From Planctomycetia bacterium (GTDB taxonomy: Bacteria > Planctomycetota > UBA11346), in NCBI GenBank assembly GCA_005801395.1, contig SYDV01000476.1, positions 1-15,934 on the forward strand: a stretch of 15,934 nucleotides of DNA, given 5' to 3'. Of the stretch, positions 1-7,013 are shown piece by piece. Both the position numbers and the translations under genes were made by a program. Numbering within the stretch: position 1 is the stretch's first letter; each line of letters begins with the position of its first letter. A model generated the notes under the pieces. It worked only from the letters and a program-made list of their open reading frames with translations, was not told the origin of the DNA and searched no databases.

Positions 1-2
1 AA

Positions 3-437
3 TTAATGGCCGACCAATGGCTACGAAATTTAGGCGTGCAAACACGTTTAACTATTTTGCCGCAAACTGAATTACGTAGTCGTGAAAAGGCTATCGACTA
101 TGATTTATCTTTTGCCATATGGTTGGGAGATTTTTTAGATCCGACCACATTCTTAGATTGTTTCCGCATAGATGGCGGCGCAAATCGCACAGGATATGCT
201 GATCCAGGCTATGATGCACTATTAGATCAAGCTTCAGCCTCGATCGGGAAAACTCGGTGGGAAGCGCTAGAAGCAGCGGAACTGCGCTTAGTGACAGCCG
301 TGCCACTCATTCCATTACTACACAATGCTTGTTCTTTTTTAGTCCGTCCCAATTTAAATGGGATCCATGCCAATCCGTTGGAAATCGTACATTTCGACAG
401 CATTTCATGGGCGTCGCCAACTAGCCAACAGCCTTAA
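3..437 (+). CDS. Peptide ABC transporter substrate-binding protein, C-terminal fragment
   Basis: This is the last 144 codons of a family 5 extracellular solute-binding protein (OppA/DppA type), which captures oligopeptides or similar solutes in the periplasm for an ABC importer. The frame is open to the left edge, so the ATG at 6 is internal and the true start lies outside the window. The visible part matches the C-terminal lobe of the family: an early 'LRNLGV' segment, then 'DYDLSFAIWLGDFLDPTTFLD' in which an aromatic-rich strand leads to D-x-P-T-x-F-L, then 'GYADPGYDALLDQA', and finally 'AVPLIPLLHN' before the closing strand. The usual family length is about 500-600 residues, so roughly a quarter is present. 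No permease or ATPase gene follows on this strand. The next gene is convergent. The family assignment is firm; the substrate cannot be read from this fragment. Confidence 0.88.
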   Translation, partial: LMADQWLRNLGVQTRLTILPQTELRSREKAIDYDLSFAIWLGDFLDPTTFLDCFRIDGGANRTGYADPGYDALLDQASASIGKTRWEALEAAELRLVTAVPLIPLLHNACSFLVRPNLNGIHANPLEIVHFDSISWASPTSQQP

Positions 438-474
438 TTTTCTGTCCCTCATAATTCGACCAAACACTTGCAGC

Positions 475-512
475 GTTGCGTGTCTCTGAAATTAAATTCA
501 GCGACACGCAAC
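475..512. terminator. Strong stem-loop between convergent genes
   Basis: Arms at 475-490 and 497-512 pair over 16 positions with one mismatch, around a 6-base AT-only loop (ATTAAA). The structure lies 37 bases after the stop of the transporter fragment and just beyond the stop of the opposing small gene, where a bidirectional terminator would be expected. No clear T-run follows on either strand, so this is a terminator-like or mRNA-end structure rather than a textbook intrinsic terminator. Confidence 0.5.
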
Positions 513-540
513 ACCGACCGGTTTTACACCGGTGCGTGTT
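510..540. repeat. Second imperfect hairpin, abutting the first
   Basis: AACAC and ACCGGT (510-522, with a 2-base internal gap) pair with ACCGGT and GTGTT (528-540) around a 5-base loop, TTTAC. It shares its first three bases with the preceding stem and covers the last codons and stop of the small minus-strand gene. The two hairpins together form one compact structured block at a convergent gene junction. Confidence 0.4.
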
Positions 541-760
541 CGACCAACAACGTAACCGTGACGCGGTTAGCAGATTGCTCAACCGAGGCGATCACATCGA
601 GGTTCGATCCCAATTGCGAGCGAAAGCGTTCAGCCGTCGCACGCGCGGCGACCGGATCCGGTTCGCCATGGTTGTCGAACAATTCAAAGCGGTCCATCCC
701 ACCACAAGCAGTGAGATAGCTAACCAGGCCTTCGAGTTCCTGGGAGACGGATACTGACAT
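524..760 (-). CDS. Unrecognised 78-residue protein downstream of a glycosyltransferase
   Basis: I do not recognise this family. The frame extends upstream to 793, but the ATG at 760-758 is chosen because a GGAGAA Shine-Dalgarno (766-771) sits 5 bases before it. This leaves 22 bases after the glycosyltransferase stop, so the two genes are very probably cotranscribed. The product is soluble, with no signal peptide or membrane segment. It starts MSVSVSQELEGL, has one cysteine in 'LTACGGMDRFELFDNHGEPDP', a helix rich in Ala and Arg (about residues 38-48), and ends in an alternating strand, 'ANRVTVTLLVEH'. The predicted pattern is a helix, a short beta hairpin, a helix and a strand. The stop overlaps the second hairpin at 510-540. 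The clear ribosome binding site and operon spacing make it a credible gene, but function is unknown. Confidence 0.65.
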   Translation of the reverse strand: MSVSVSQELEGLVSYLTACGGMDRFELFDNHGEPDPVAARATAERFRSQLGSNLDVIASVEQSANRVTVTLLVEHAPV

Positions 761-765
761 CGGCG

Positions 766-771
766 TTCTCC
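766..771 (-). promoter_or_regulatory. Ribosome binding site deciding the start of the small protein
   Basis: GGAGAA on the minus strand lies 5 bases before the ATG at 760. It lies in the 22-base gap after the glycosyltransferase stop codon, and it favours this start over the upstream in-frame codon at 793, which would overlap the preceding gene. Confidence 0.65.
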
Positions 772-782
772 TATGTTGTATT

Positions 783-1589
783 TTACTTTCCATTTACGGG
801 ATCGGTGGCGCAAGAGTCACAACTTTCTACATCCCGCAGCGTGTCCTGCACACCAACACTTGCATTTTTGCTATTCATCGGCACGAGCCAATAATACAAA
901 ATCGTCGAAATGATGGCCCAACCAGCTTGCAACACTGGCCACCAACGTCCGCTAATTTTACTTTCACCTGCCGTACGCACTTTCGCGGTAACGGGAATTT
1001 CGCACACGCGCAGAGATAAACGAAATGCTTTGACCTGCATTTCTGCCGTCCAACCAAATGCCGGATCATTCATCTGCAAACGCGCCAACGCCGCCATTGA
1101 AATACAACGAAATGGACCGAGATCCGTCACTGTTTTACCGTAAAGCAAACGCATTAATGCCGCAGCCACCAAATTACCCATGCGTTGCGGTGGCGTAAGC
1201 GCACCGACTTCGGCGTGTCCTAATACCCGGCTACCAATAACGAGATCAAATTGATTGGTTATCACCGGGGTGACGATTGATGATAATAGCGACAAATCAT
1301 CCGCACCGTCCGCGTCGCAGAAGACCACGGCGGCTGCATCTGCTGGAACCGTCGCCAACGCAGCAAGGCAAGCCGACCCATAACCGCGACGAGGAGCTGG
1401 TACTACGGTTGCACCGGCTGCGGTGGCCACGGCCACGGTCGCATCGCGACTGCCATTATCAGCGACGATTATGCGAGTAATGCCTTGCGAGCGTAAACTA
1501 AGAATGACCGCCGCGATGGATAATTCTTCATCTAAGGCGGGAATAACGGCAACAACTTTGGCATTACCCGCAAAACTGGTCGTATTCAT
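783..1589 (-). CDS. Family 2 glycosyltransferase, DPM1/polyprenyl-phosphate type
   Basis: A GT-A fold glycosyltransferase that would transfer a sugar from a nucleotide-sugar donor, probably to a lipid-phosphate or similar acceptor at the inner face of the membrane. The 268-residue protein opens with 'VVAVIPALDEE' (12-22), has the donor-site strand 'IIVADNGSRDAT' with D44, the RRGYG loop (67-71), and the metal-binding DAD at 92-94. TDLGPFR (155-161) and the 'GWTAEMQVKA' block (179-188) are typical of DPM1-like enzymes in which this Asp/Glu region holds the catalytic base. One hydrophobic segment (about 218-236) near the C-terminus may anchor it. A 30-residue tail after it contains a CxxC (C257, C260). 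The start has no strong Shine-Dalgarno. It is divergent from the radical SAM operon and may supply a sugar-transfer step to the same pathway. Donor and acceptor are unknown. Confidence 0.85.
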   Translation of the reverse strand: MNTTSFAGNAKVVAVIPALDEELSIAAVILSLRSQGITRIIVADNGSRDATVAVATAAGATVVPAPRRGYGSACLAALATVPADAAAVVFCDADGADDLSLLSSIVTPVITNQFDLVIGSRVLGHAEVGALTPPQRMGNLVAAALMRLLYGKTVTDLGPFRCISMAALARLQMNDPAFGWTAEMQVKAFRLSLRVCEIPVTAKVRTAGESKISGRWWPVLQAGWAIISTILYYWLVPMNSKNASVGVQDTLRDVESCDSCATDPVNGK

Positions 1590-1865
1590 TTTTAACCGTC
1601 ATTCCCTCAACGATGCGGAGAAACTTACGTGGTAGATGCGACAATGTTTGCTGTCATGACTTAGCAAGGGGTACATGCTGTCGCTCAGTGACGTTTAATG
1701 ACCTGCCGACCTGGGTTTCCATCAGCCTTTCTACGACGACAAACCTCCCCCCTCCTTCCGTACGTCGACCAATGAATTCGACATCTACAGCTCACCACTT
1801 CAGCCCACCGAGTGCATCATGTCAGAATTAATTTCATTACCGCTCTTCATGAGCCAGAGCACGCG
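1590..1865. other. Divergent intergenic region
   Basis: This 276-base gap separates the minus-strand glycosyltransferase from the plus-strand radical SAM operon, so it should hold promoters for both. I see no convincing -35/-10 pair on either strand and no strong hairpin. The plus-strand frame from 1702 to 1869 is open without a start until ATG 1819, and its TGA overlaps the ATG of the radical SAM gene. A C-rich stretch lies around 1740-1756. Confidence 0.4.
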
Positions 1866-2810
1866 ATGATCACAAGAACATTACCATGGTCACATCCTGT
1901 CACGCGCACCAGCATGAGCACCCTACAACTTAATTTAGGGCGTTATTGCAATTTAGCCTGTCTTCATTGTCACGTCGAAGCAGGGCCTAAACAATTTGAA
2001 ATGATCAGTGCAGAGACGCGGGATCGCCTGATTGCTTGGATTGAAACCCATCGCCCAACAACCGTTGACTTAACTGGCGGTGCTCCTGAATTAATTCCCG
2101 GATTTCGCGACCTCGTTATTGCCGCCCACCGTGTTGGGGCAAAAGTTATTGACCGTTGTAATTTAGCCGTGCTGGATGAACCAGGACAAGAAGACCTAGC
2201 GCAATTTTTGGCTCATCATCAGGTCATGGTCGTCGCCAGCATGCCGTGTTATTTAAAAGACAATGTCGATGCGCAACGTGGCAAAGGTACTTACGACCGA
2301 TCGATTGCGGGTCTACAACGCTTAAATGCCGTAGGCTATGGGCGTGATCCGCGCCTACCACTTAATTTAGTCTACAATCCTGGGGGAATTGGTTTGCCGC
2401 CGCGCGAAAGCGATTTAGAGCCGTCTTACCGCGAACGACTAAAACAAGATTGGGACATTGATTTTACTCGTTTGTGGTGCTTGGCCAACGTCGCCATTAC
2501 ACGCTGGCGACGCCACCTAGAACGACTTGGTACATTAGACGCCTACGAAGAGCGTTTAGAAAAAGCTTTTAATCCAACTACATTAGAAGGCTTAATGTGT
2601 CGTTCAACGCTTAGCGTCGATTATCAAGGACGCTTATTTGACTGTGATTTTAATCAGGCCTTAGGACTACCTTTAAATGGTGGTGCGCCCCGCTATTTAT
2701 GGAAGGTTGTCCCCGCCGACGTTGATGGCACCACTATCGCCATGGACCGCCACTGCTTAGCCTGTACGGCGGGATGCGGTTCTAGCTGTACTGGCGCAGT
2801 AACCAAATAA
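1866..2810 (+). CDS. Radical SAM enzyme of the ArsS (DUF3641) type
   Basis: A 314-residue radical SAM enzyme. The cluster motif CxxxCxxC is C28, C32, C35 in 'CNLACLHCHVEAGP', the wording characteristic of the ArsS/rSAM Cys-rich family, followed by the 'LTGGAPEL' glycine-rich SAM site. The C-terminal DUF3641 half has 'MCRSTLSVDYQGRLFDCDFN' and a closing CxxCxxxCxxxC (C297, C300, C304, C308) that probably binds an auxiliary iron-sulfur cluster. Characterised ArsS joins the 5'-deoxyadenosyl group to dimethylarsinite in arsenosugar synthesis; that exact substrate is inference here because no arsM is present. The ATG at 1866 is preferred over the in-frame GTG at 1812, because the 18 added residues look unrelated to the family. 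No strong Shine-Dalgarno is visible. It is the first gene of an operon running to 9196. Confidence 0.88.
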   Translation: MITRTLPWSHPVTRTSMSTLQLNLGRYCNLACLHCHVEAGPKQFEMISAETRDRLIAWIETHRPTTVDLTGGAPELIPGFRDLVIAAHRVGAKVIDRCNLAVLDEPGQEDLAQFLAHHQVMVVASMPCYLKDNVDAQRGKGTYDRSIAGLQRLNAVGYGRDPRLPLNLVYNPGGIGLPPRESDLEPSYRERLKQDWDIDFTRLWCLANVAITRWRRHLERLGTLDAYEERLEKAFNPTTLEGLMCRSTLSVDYQGRLFDCDFNQALGLPLNGGAPRYLWKVVPADVDGTTIAMDRHCLACTAGCGSSCTGAVTK

Positions 2811-2824
2811 CTAGGAATTCGCAC

Positions 2825-3601
2825 ATGCGCTTTTTATTCTTCTTTTTATTCCTAATACCACTGCCTGCGGTCGATGTGATAACTCCTACGATAACCGTTC
2901 CTGCTTTGGCAGCTGATCATCTTGAATTAGCAACCGTATTGAAATCGGTGGTCAAAGCGGACGGTGTCGATTACTCAGAGTTACGACGCGATACTTCAGC
3001 ATTAGATCGTTACCGAGTGCAATTAGCACGAGCCGCGACGCCCACAAACACACAAGAAAAAATCGCCTTTTACATTAACGCTTACAACGCATTCACGTTA
3101 GCGCTCGTCGCGGAACAATTACCGGCAGACGCCTCTACATGGAACCGCTGGAGCATCAAAGACGCTGGCGGTTGGTTCACTTCCGTATGGAAATATTACA
3201 CCTTTGAATTAGCTGGAACGCGCGTGACCTTGGACCACTTGGAGCACGGCCTCCTTCGTCCACTCGGCGAGCCACGCATTCATTTTGCCATTAATTGTGC
3301 TTCGCGCAGTTGCCCATCTTTAGCTGCCACGCCCTATTTAGCGATCACCTTAGAACAACAATTGGAGGCAGCCACCAAGGCGTTTGCGAATAACCCGTAT
3401 CATTTGCGTTTAGTTGATGGCAATATTATCACCAACCCCATTTTATCCTGGTTCGCCGTGGATTTTGCTGCGAGCGGTGGTGTGACTAAATTTCTCGCCA
3501 GTCGCGTTACGCCAAGTCCCATCGCACATCAATTAGCCACGAATGCTAAACTGACGTATTTCACCTACGACTGGTCGTTAAATATCGCCGCCACCCCATG
3601 A
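2825..3601 (+). CDS. Exported DUF547 protein
   Basis: A 258-residue DUF547 protein of unknown biochemical role. The N-terminus has a very hydrophobic Phe/Leu-rich stretch (residues 3-15), followed by a less hydrophobic region to 'ALAADHLE', so it is probably secreted to the periplasm or anchored there. The core motifs are all visible: NAYNA (85-89), 'SIKDAGGWF' (110-118), 'TLDHLEH' (135-141) and 'RIHFAINCASRSCPSL' (151-166), with H153, C158 and C163 conserved in the family and suggesting a catalytic or metal site. The ending 'ILSWFAVDF' (206-214) is also typical. An AGGA (2813-2816) precedes the ATG by 8 bases. It starts 14 bases after the radical SAM stop and its own stop overlaps the next ATG. 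DUF547 genes are recurrent neighbours of ArsS-like radical SAM genes, by my recollection. Confidence 0.85.
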   Translation: MRFLFFFLFLIPLPAVDVITPTITVPALAADHLELATVLKSVVKADGVDYSELRRDTSALDRYRVQLARAATPTNTQEKIAFYINAYNAFTLALVAEQLPADASTWNRWSIKDAGGWFTSVWKYYTFELAGTRVTLDHLEHGLLRPLGEPRIHFAINCASRSCPSLAATPYLAITLEQQLEAATKAFANNPYHLRLVDGNIITNPILSWFAVDFAASGGVTKFLASRVTPSPIAHQLATNAKLTYFTYDWSLNIAATP

Positions 3602-6384
3602 CCAGCATATATCCTTTCTTTGCCATCCTGATCGCCGTGCTGTATAGCGCGGCGTTATTGGCATTGGCAATTTATGGGATGCATAGTTTATGGTTGTTAT
3701 GGTTGTATCTCCGCCGCCGGTCAGCGATGGATGCACAAGAAGCCTTTGAAAAAACGGTGGTTATTCCACCTGCTGATCTGCCACATGTGCTGGTGCAAAT
3801 TCCGCTCTACAATGAACGCGATGTCGCTGACGGTGTTATTGCCGCTGGTGCCGCACTCGATTATCCTGCGGATAAATTACACCTCCAAATATTAGACGAC
3901 AGTGACGATGATACGCGCGACCGCGTTGCCAATGCGGTCGCCACGGCACGAGCACGCGGCATTGATGTCGTCCAGCTGACGCGACCGGATCGCATTGGTT
4001 ATAAAGCTGGTGCCCTGGCTCATGGCTTGCACCACAACGATTCTCCGTTTATTGCCATTTTTGACGCCGATTTCCAACCACGTCCGGATTTCCTTAAACG
4101 AGCCATTATTCCGTTTCTCAGCGATGAGCGCTTAGCCTTAGTGCAAGGCCGTTGGGATCATGCGAATCGTCACGCGAATGCCCTCACTGCCGCGCAAGCC
4201 TTAGGCATTGATAGCCATTTCGGAATTGAGCAAGGCGCACGGGCATGGAATGATTTAACCCTGAATTTTAATGGCACGTGCGGCATCTGGCGTCGCAGCG
4301 CCATCATGGATGCTGGTGGTTGGCAATACGATACGCTAACCGAAGATATGGATTTAAGTTACCGTGCACAATTGCGCGGTTGGCGCTGTACGTATCGCCG
4401 TGGCTTAGCAGTCCCTGGAGAATTGCCATCAACCTTAGGCGCGTGGCGGTCGCAGCAATTTCGTTGGGCCAAAGGTTCCCTGCAAACTATGGTAAAATTG
4501 GCTGGACCCATATTACAGTCCTCGTGGTCTTGGCCACGTCGTATCGCTGCGCTATTGCATGTCAGCCATTATATAATTCATCCGTTAATTTTCTTATCGG
4601 TTTTATGTGCGCCGCTCGCCATGCTGGCGGTACCGTTGCTGCCATCGGCTATGGTCGCGGTGATGATATCGTGTTTCGTCATCGGTGCGGGCGCTCCTTT
4701 TATATTATACACGGCTTCGCAATTAACTTTGCGCGGTTGGACTGGATTGCGACATTTACGCGATTTACCGATGCTAACCGCGATGGGCACCGGCATTGCC
4801 GTGTCGAATAGTATTGCCGCGTGGCAGGTACTGCGCGGAGTGGCTACGCCTTTTGTCCGCACGCCCAAAAAGGGTTCATCTCTTGGCAGCTATCGCTCAT
4901 CAGATGCCAATAGTTGGCCAGAATTATTACTTGCTGGTTGGTCTGCTAGTGGATTGATCATTGGTTTTTCCTGGTCACATGTGTGGATGACGCCGTTATT
5001 GTGGTTATATACTGGCGGTTTCGCCTGGATTGGCTGGCGAACATTACGTGAAAACGGTTTAGGTTACAAAGACTTTCGGCTACCGCTTATCGGTTTATTG
5101 AGCATCGTTTTATATGCTTACCTGGCGCAATTATCCGAATCGTGGCGGGAATTGCCCGTCACCTTTGCCAGTATTGGAGTGCTATTAGGCGGTTTATACT
5201 TGATTGCCGTAGCCCTCATTCGTTTACCGTTAGCGCCTGGAAAAAAAGCACCGTCGCTCCTATTTATTTTAACCGTTGCCATCATCATGCGCTTATGGTG
5301 TTTAGGGCTAACACCATCCGATGATGTCGCGCGTTATGCGATTGAAGGTCAGCAAATCATGGCGGGGGAAAATCCTTATGCCGTTGCACCAGCTGCATCG
5401 ACCATCACCGCAACGTTACCGACCGCGATTACGGCACCGCTAAACCATGGTGATTGGACCGCAATATATCCGCCATTGGCACTGACTTATCACGCACTGA
5501 TTAGTTCCATTTCACCTGATCCACTCGCCTTTCAAGTTGCCGCCTTAATCTTAGAAGGCATCGCTCTGTGGTTAATTTTTCTCCTGCTACGACAATACAC
5601 ATTACCAACGTCTTATGTGTTAATGGCTGCGTGGAATCCGATTGGTCCATTATTTATCTCCGGTGAAGGTCACCACGATATCTTAATGGCGATTTTGATT
5701 TTAGCCGCGTTATTTTGCGCGGGACGCGGCAATCTCGTCTTGGTTAGTTGCGCCGCCTTAGTGAAACCTTTTGCTGCGATTGCGTTATTACCCACCCTAA
5801 TCCGTCAACGTTGGTGGTGGTGGTTATTGCCACCACTATTCGCCATCATGGCATATATGCCATTTGCTGGTGCGGGGCTTGGCATGGTCGATAGCCTCGG
5901 TCGCTTTGGTAGTCAGTTACATTTTCATGGCGCAATTGATCCATTAATTGGCGAAGTGTGGTCCTGGTTCGTTCCAACAACTATCGTGCGCGCGTGCACG
6001 GTGATCACCCTTGTTGTGCTCTTGCTAGGTGGCTGCCTGATGGTGCTACGGTCGCATCGTGGTGCGCCAACGCCCGCCCTTTATGCGCAATTATTTGCAC
6101 TTTTATTGCTTTGCCTGCCAACCGTACACCCGTGGTACTTCGTGCTCATCGTGGTGATACTCCCGTTTACGACGTCATGGGGACTGTTAGTGTGGACCGC
6201 GATAGCGCCGTTGTATTGGTTGCATGGAATCGCCATGTTACCGACCGGCACCTGGTATGAATCTGGTTGGGTTACGAGTTTAGCACATATGCCTGCCATT
6301 GCCTTATTGGCATGGGAAGCAGCCGGTCGCCCCACACTGGGGCAACGTGCTAAAACGAAATCCACATGGGAGATGAGCGCATGA
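3598..6384 (+). CDS. Two-module membrane glycosyltransferase: GT2 fused to a GT-C domain
   Basis: A 928-residue multispanning protein with two catalytic modules. Residues 1-400 form a processive-type family 2 glycosyltransferase (CslA/ceramide glucosyltransferase-like): a membrane segment (5-38), DDSDD (100-104), DAD (156-158), TED (248-250, D250 the likely base) and QQFRW (286-290), then membrane helices at about 312-375. After a linker with further helices (440-540), residues 555-920 resemble polyprenol-phosphate-dependent GT-C mannosyltransferases (GT87/DUF2029 type): 'DDVARY' (575-580) with the acidic pair expected at the active site, ENPY (591-594), YPP (624-626), 'WNPIGPLFISGEGHHD' (679-694) and many hydrophobic helices. 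A WWWW run is at 739-742. The first module would use a nucleotide sugar inside, the second a lipid-linked sugar outside. Its ATG overlaps the DUF547 stop (ATGA, 3598-3601) and no Shine-Dalgarno is visible, implying translational coupling. Confidence 0.85.
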   Translation: MTSIYPFFAILIAVLYSAALLALAIYGMHSLWLLWLYLRRRSAMDAQEAFEKTVVIPPADLPHVLVQIPLYNERDVADGVIAAGAALDYPADKLHLQILDDSDDDTRDRVANAVATARARGIDVVQLTRPDRIGYKAGALAHGLHHNDSPFIAIFDADFQPRPDFLKRAIIPFLSDERLALVQGRWDHANRHANALTAAQALGIDSHFGIEQGARAWNDLTLNFNGTCGIWRRSAIMDAGGWQYDTLTEDMDLSYRAQLRGWRCTYRRGLAVPGELPSTLGAWRSQQFRWAKGSLQTMVKLAGPILQSSWSWPRRIAALLHVSHYIIHPLIFLSVLCAPLAMLAVPLLPSAMVAVMISCFVIGAGAPFILYTASQLTLRGWTGLRHLRDLPMLTAMGTGIAVSNSIAAWQVLRGVATPFVRTPKKGSSLGSYRSSDANSWPELLLAGWSASGLIIGFSWSHVWMTPLLWLYTGGFAWIGWRTLRENGLGYKDFRLPLIGLLSIVLYAYLAQLSESWRELPVTFASIGVLLGGLYLIAVALIRLPLAPGKKAPSLLFILTVAIIMRLWCLGLTPSDDVARYAIEGQQIMAGENPYAVAPAASTITATLPTAITAPLNHGDWTAIYPPLALTYHALISSISPDPLAFQVAALILEGIALWLIFLLLRQYTLPTSYVLMAAWNPIGPLFISGEGHHDILMAILILAALFCAGRGNLVLVSCAALVKPFAAIALLPTLIRQRWWWWLLPPLFAIMAYMPFAGAGLGMVDSLGRFGSQLHFHGAIDPLIGEVWSWFVPTTIVRACTVITLVVLLLGGCLMVLRSHRGAPTPALYAQLFALLLLCLPTVHPWYFVLIVVILPFTTSWGLLVWTAIAPLYWLHGIAMLPTGTWYESGWVTSLAHMPAIALLAWEAAGRPTLGQRAKTKSTWEMSA
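6368..6372 (+). promoter_or_regulatory. Ribosome binding site for the DUF2064 gene
   Basis: GGGAG lies 8 bases before the ATG at 6381, inside the end of the large glycosyltransferase gene. It supports 6381 as the start rather than the in-frame ATG at 6366, which lies just upstream of this site and has no comparable signal. Confidence 0.6.
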
Positions 6385-7013
6385 CGAATCAAACGCTGTG
6401 TGTTTTCGCACGCGCCCCAATAAAGGGACAGGTAAAAACTCGCTTGGCGAAAGCGTTGGGTGATGATGTTGCGATGCAGGTCTATCGCGCGTTATTAGCG
6501 CACACCGGCATGGTGGCGGCAAAATGGGCCGGACCAGTTCGCGTTTTTGTCACGGGTGATATGAACCAATTACACGACAGTAAATTGGGCGCATTTACCT
6601 TAACCAATCAAAGTGACGGTACCTTAGGCGCGCGCTTATTAGCTGGTGTAAGCCAAACATTAAAAACGTCACCCAGTGGCGTGATCGCCATTGGCACTGA
6701 TTGTCCAAGATTACAAATCGATCATTTGACCACGTTAGCTTCTGGATTACAGCACGCCGCAGTTGCCATCGGTCCCGCGCGCGATGGTGGTTATTGGGGC
6801 ATTGCCGTTAACACCTTAGCGGCAGCAAAAGTTTGTTTTGCGAATGATCTGCCTTGGTCCGAGCCAACATTAATGGTCGCCACGCGCAAGCGCTTAGCTG
6901 CGGCCAATATACCGTGCGGACACGGTGAGTTGCTCAACGATCTGGATACGGTTGCTGATTTAAACCGTGCCGAAGCTGCAGGATTCCGTTGGAGTGATCA
7001 AGGGACCACATGA
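6381..7013 (+). CDS. DUF2064 transferase (rSAM-associated, CofC/MobA-like)
   Basis: A 210-residue member of the DUF2064 family, which has a GT-A/nucleotidyltransferase fold related to CofC and MobA and is repeatedly found beside ArsS-like radical SAM genes (TIGR04282, 'transferase 1'). Visible motifs are the P-loop-like 'FARAPIKGQVKTRL' (9-22) with K15, K19 and R21 for phosphates, GTDCP (105-109) with the metal-binding Asp, 'GPARDGGYWGIA' (131-142), and NDLDT (186-190). It is complete and of usual length. The reaction is not established: it would transfer a sugar or activate one with a nucleotide. Start at 6381 is set by GGGAG upstream and by the ATGA overlap with the preceding stop (6382-6384). 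Its own TGA overlaps the next ATG at 7010, so it is firmly inside the operon. Confidence 0.87.
   Translation: MTNQTLCVFARAPIKGQVKTRLAKALGDDVAMQVYRALLAHTGMVAAKWAGPVRVFVTGDMNQLHDSKLGAFTLTNQSDGTLGARLLAGVSQTLKTSPSGVIAIGTDCPRLQIDHLTTLASGLQHAAVAIGPARDGGYWGIAVNTLAAAKVCFANDLPWSEPTLMVATRKRLAAANIPCGHGELLNDLDTVADLNRAEAAGFRWSDQGTT

Noticed and set aside
468..757. Plus-strand open frames at 468-719 and 476-757
   Set aside because: They run antisense to the small gene with the good ribosome binding site and include the hairpin block; no protein-like features.
1812..1865. GTG start giving an 18-residue longer radical SAM protein
   Set aside because: The extension does not resemble the family N-terminus and the ATG at 1866 gives the expected distance to the CxxxCxxC motif; no ribosome binding site clearly favours the GTG.
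4278..4811. 177-codon open frame within the large glycosyltransferase
   Set aside because: It lies in another frame over a gene with full GT2 motifs and has unlikely composition; a shadow frame.
5811..5860. TGG repeat and ACCAC match as a regulatory hairpin
   Set aside because: It encodes four Trp and nearby residues inside the GT-C module; pairing is a by-product of repetitive codons.
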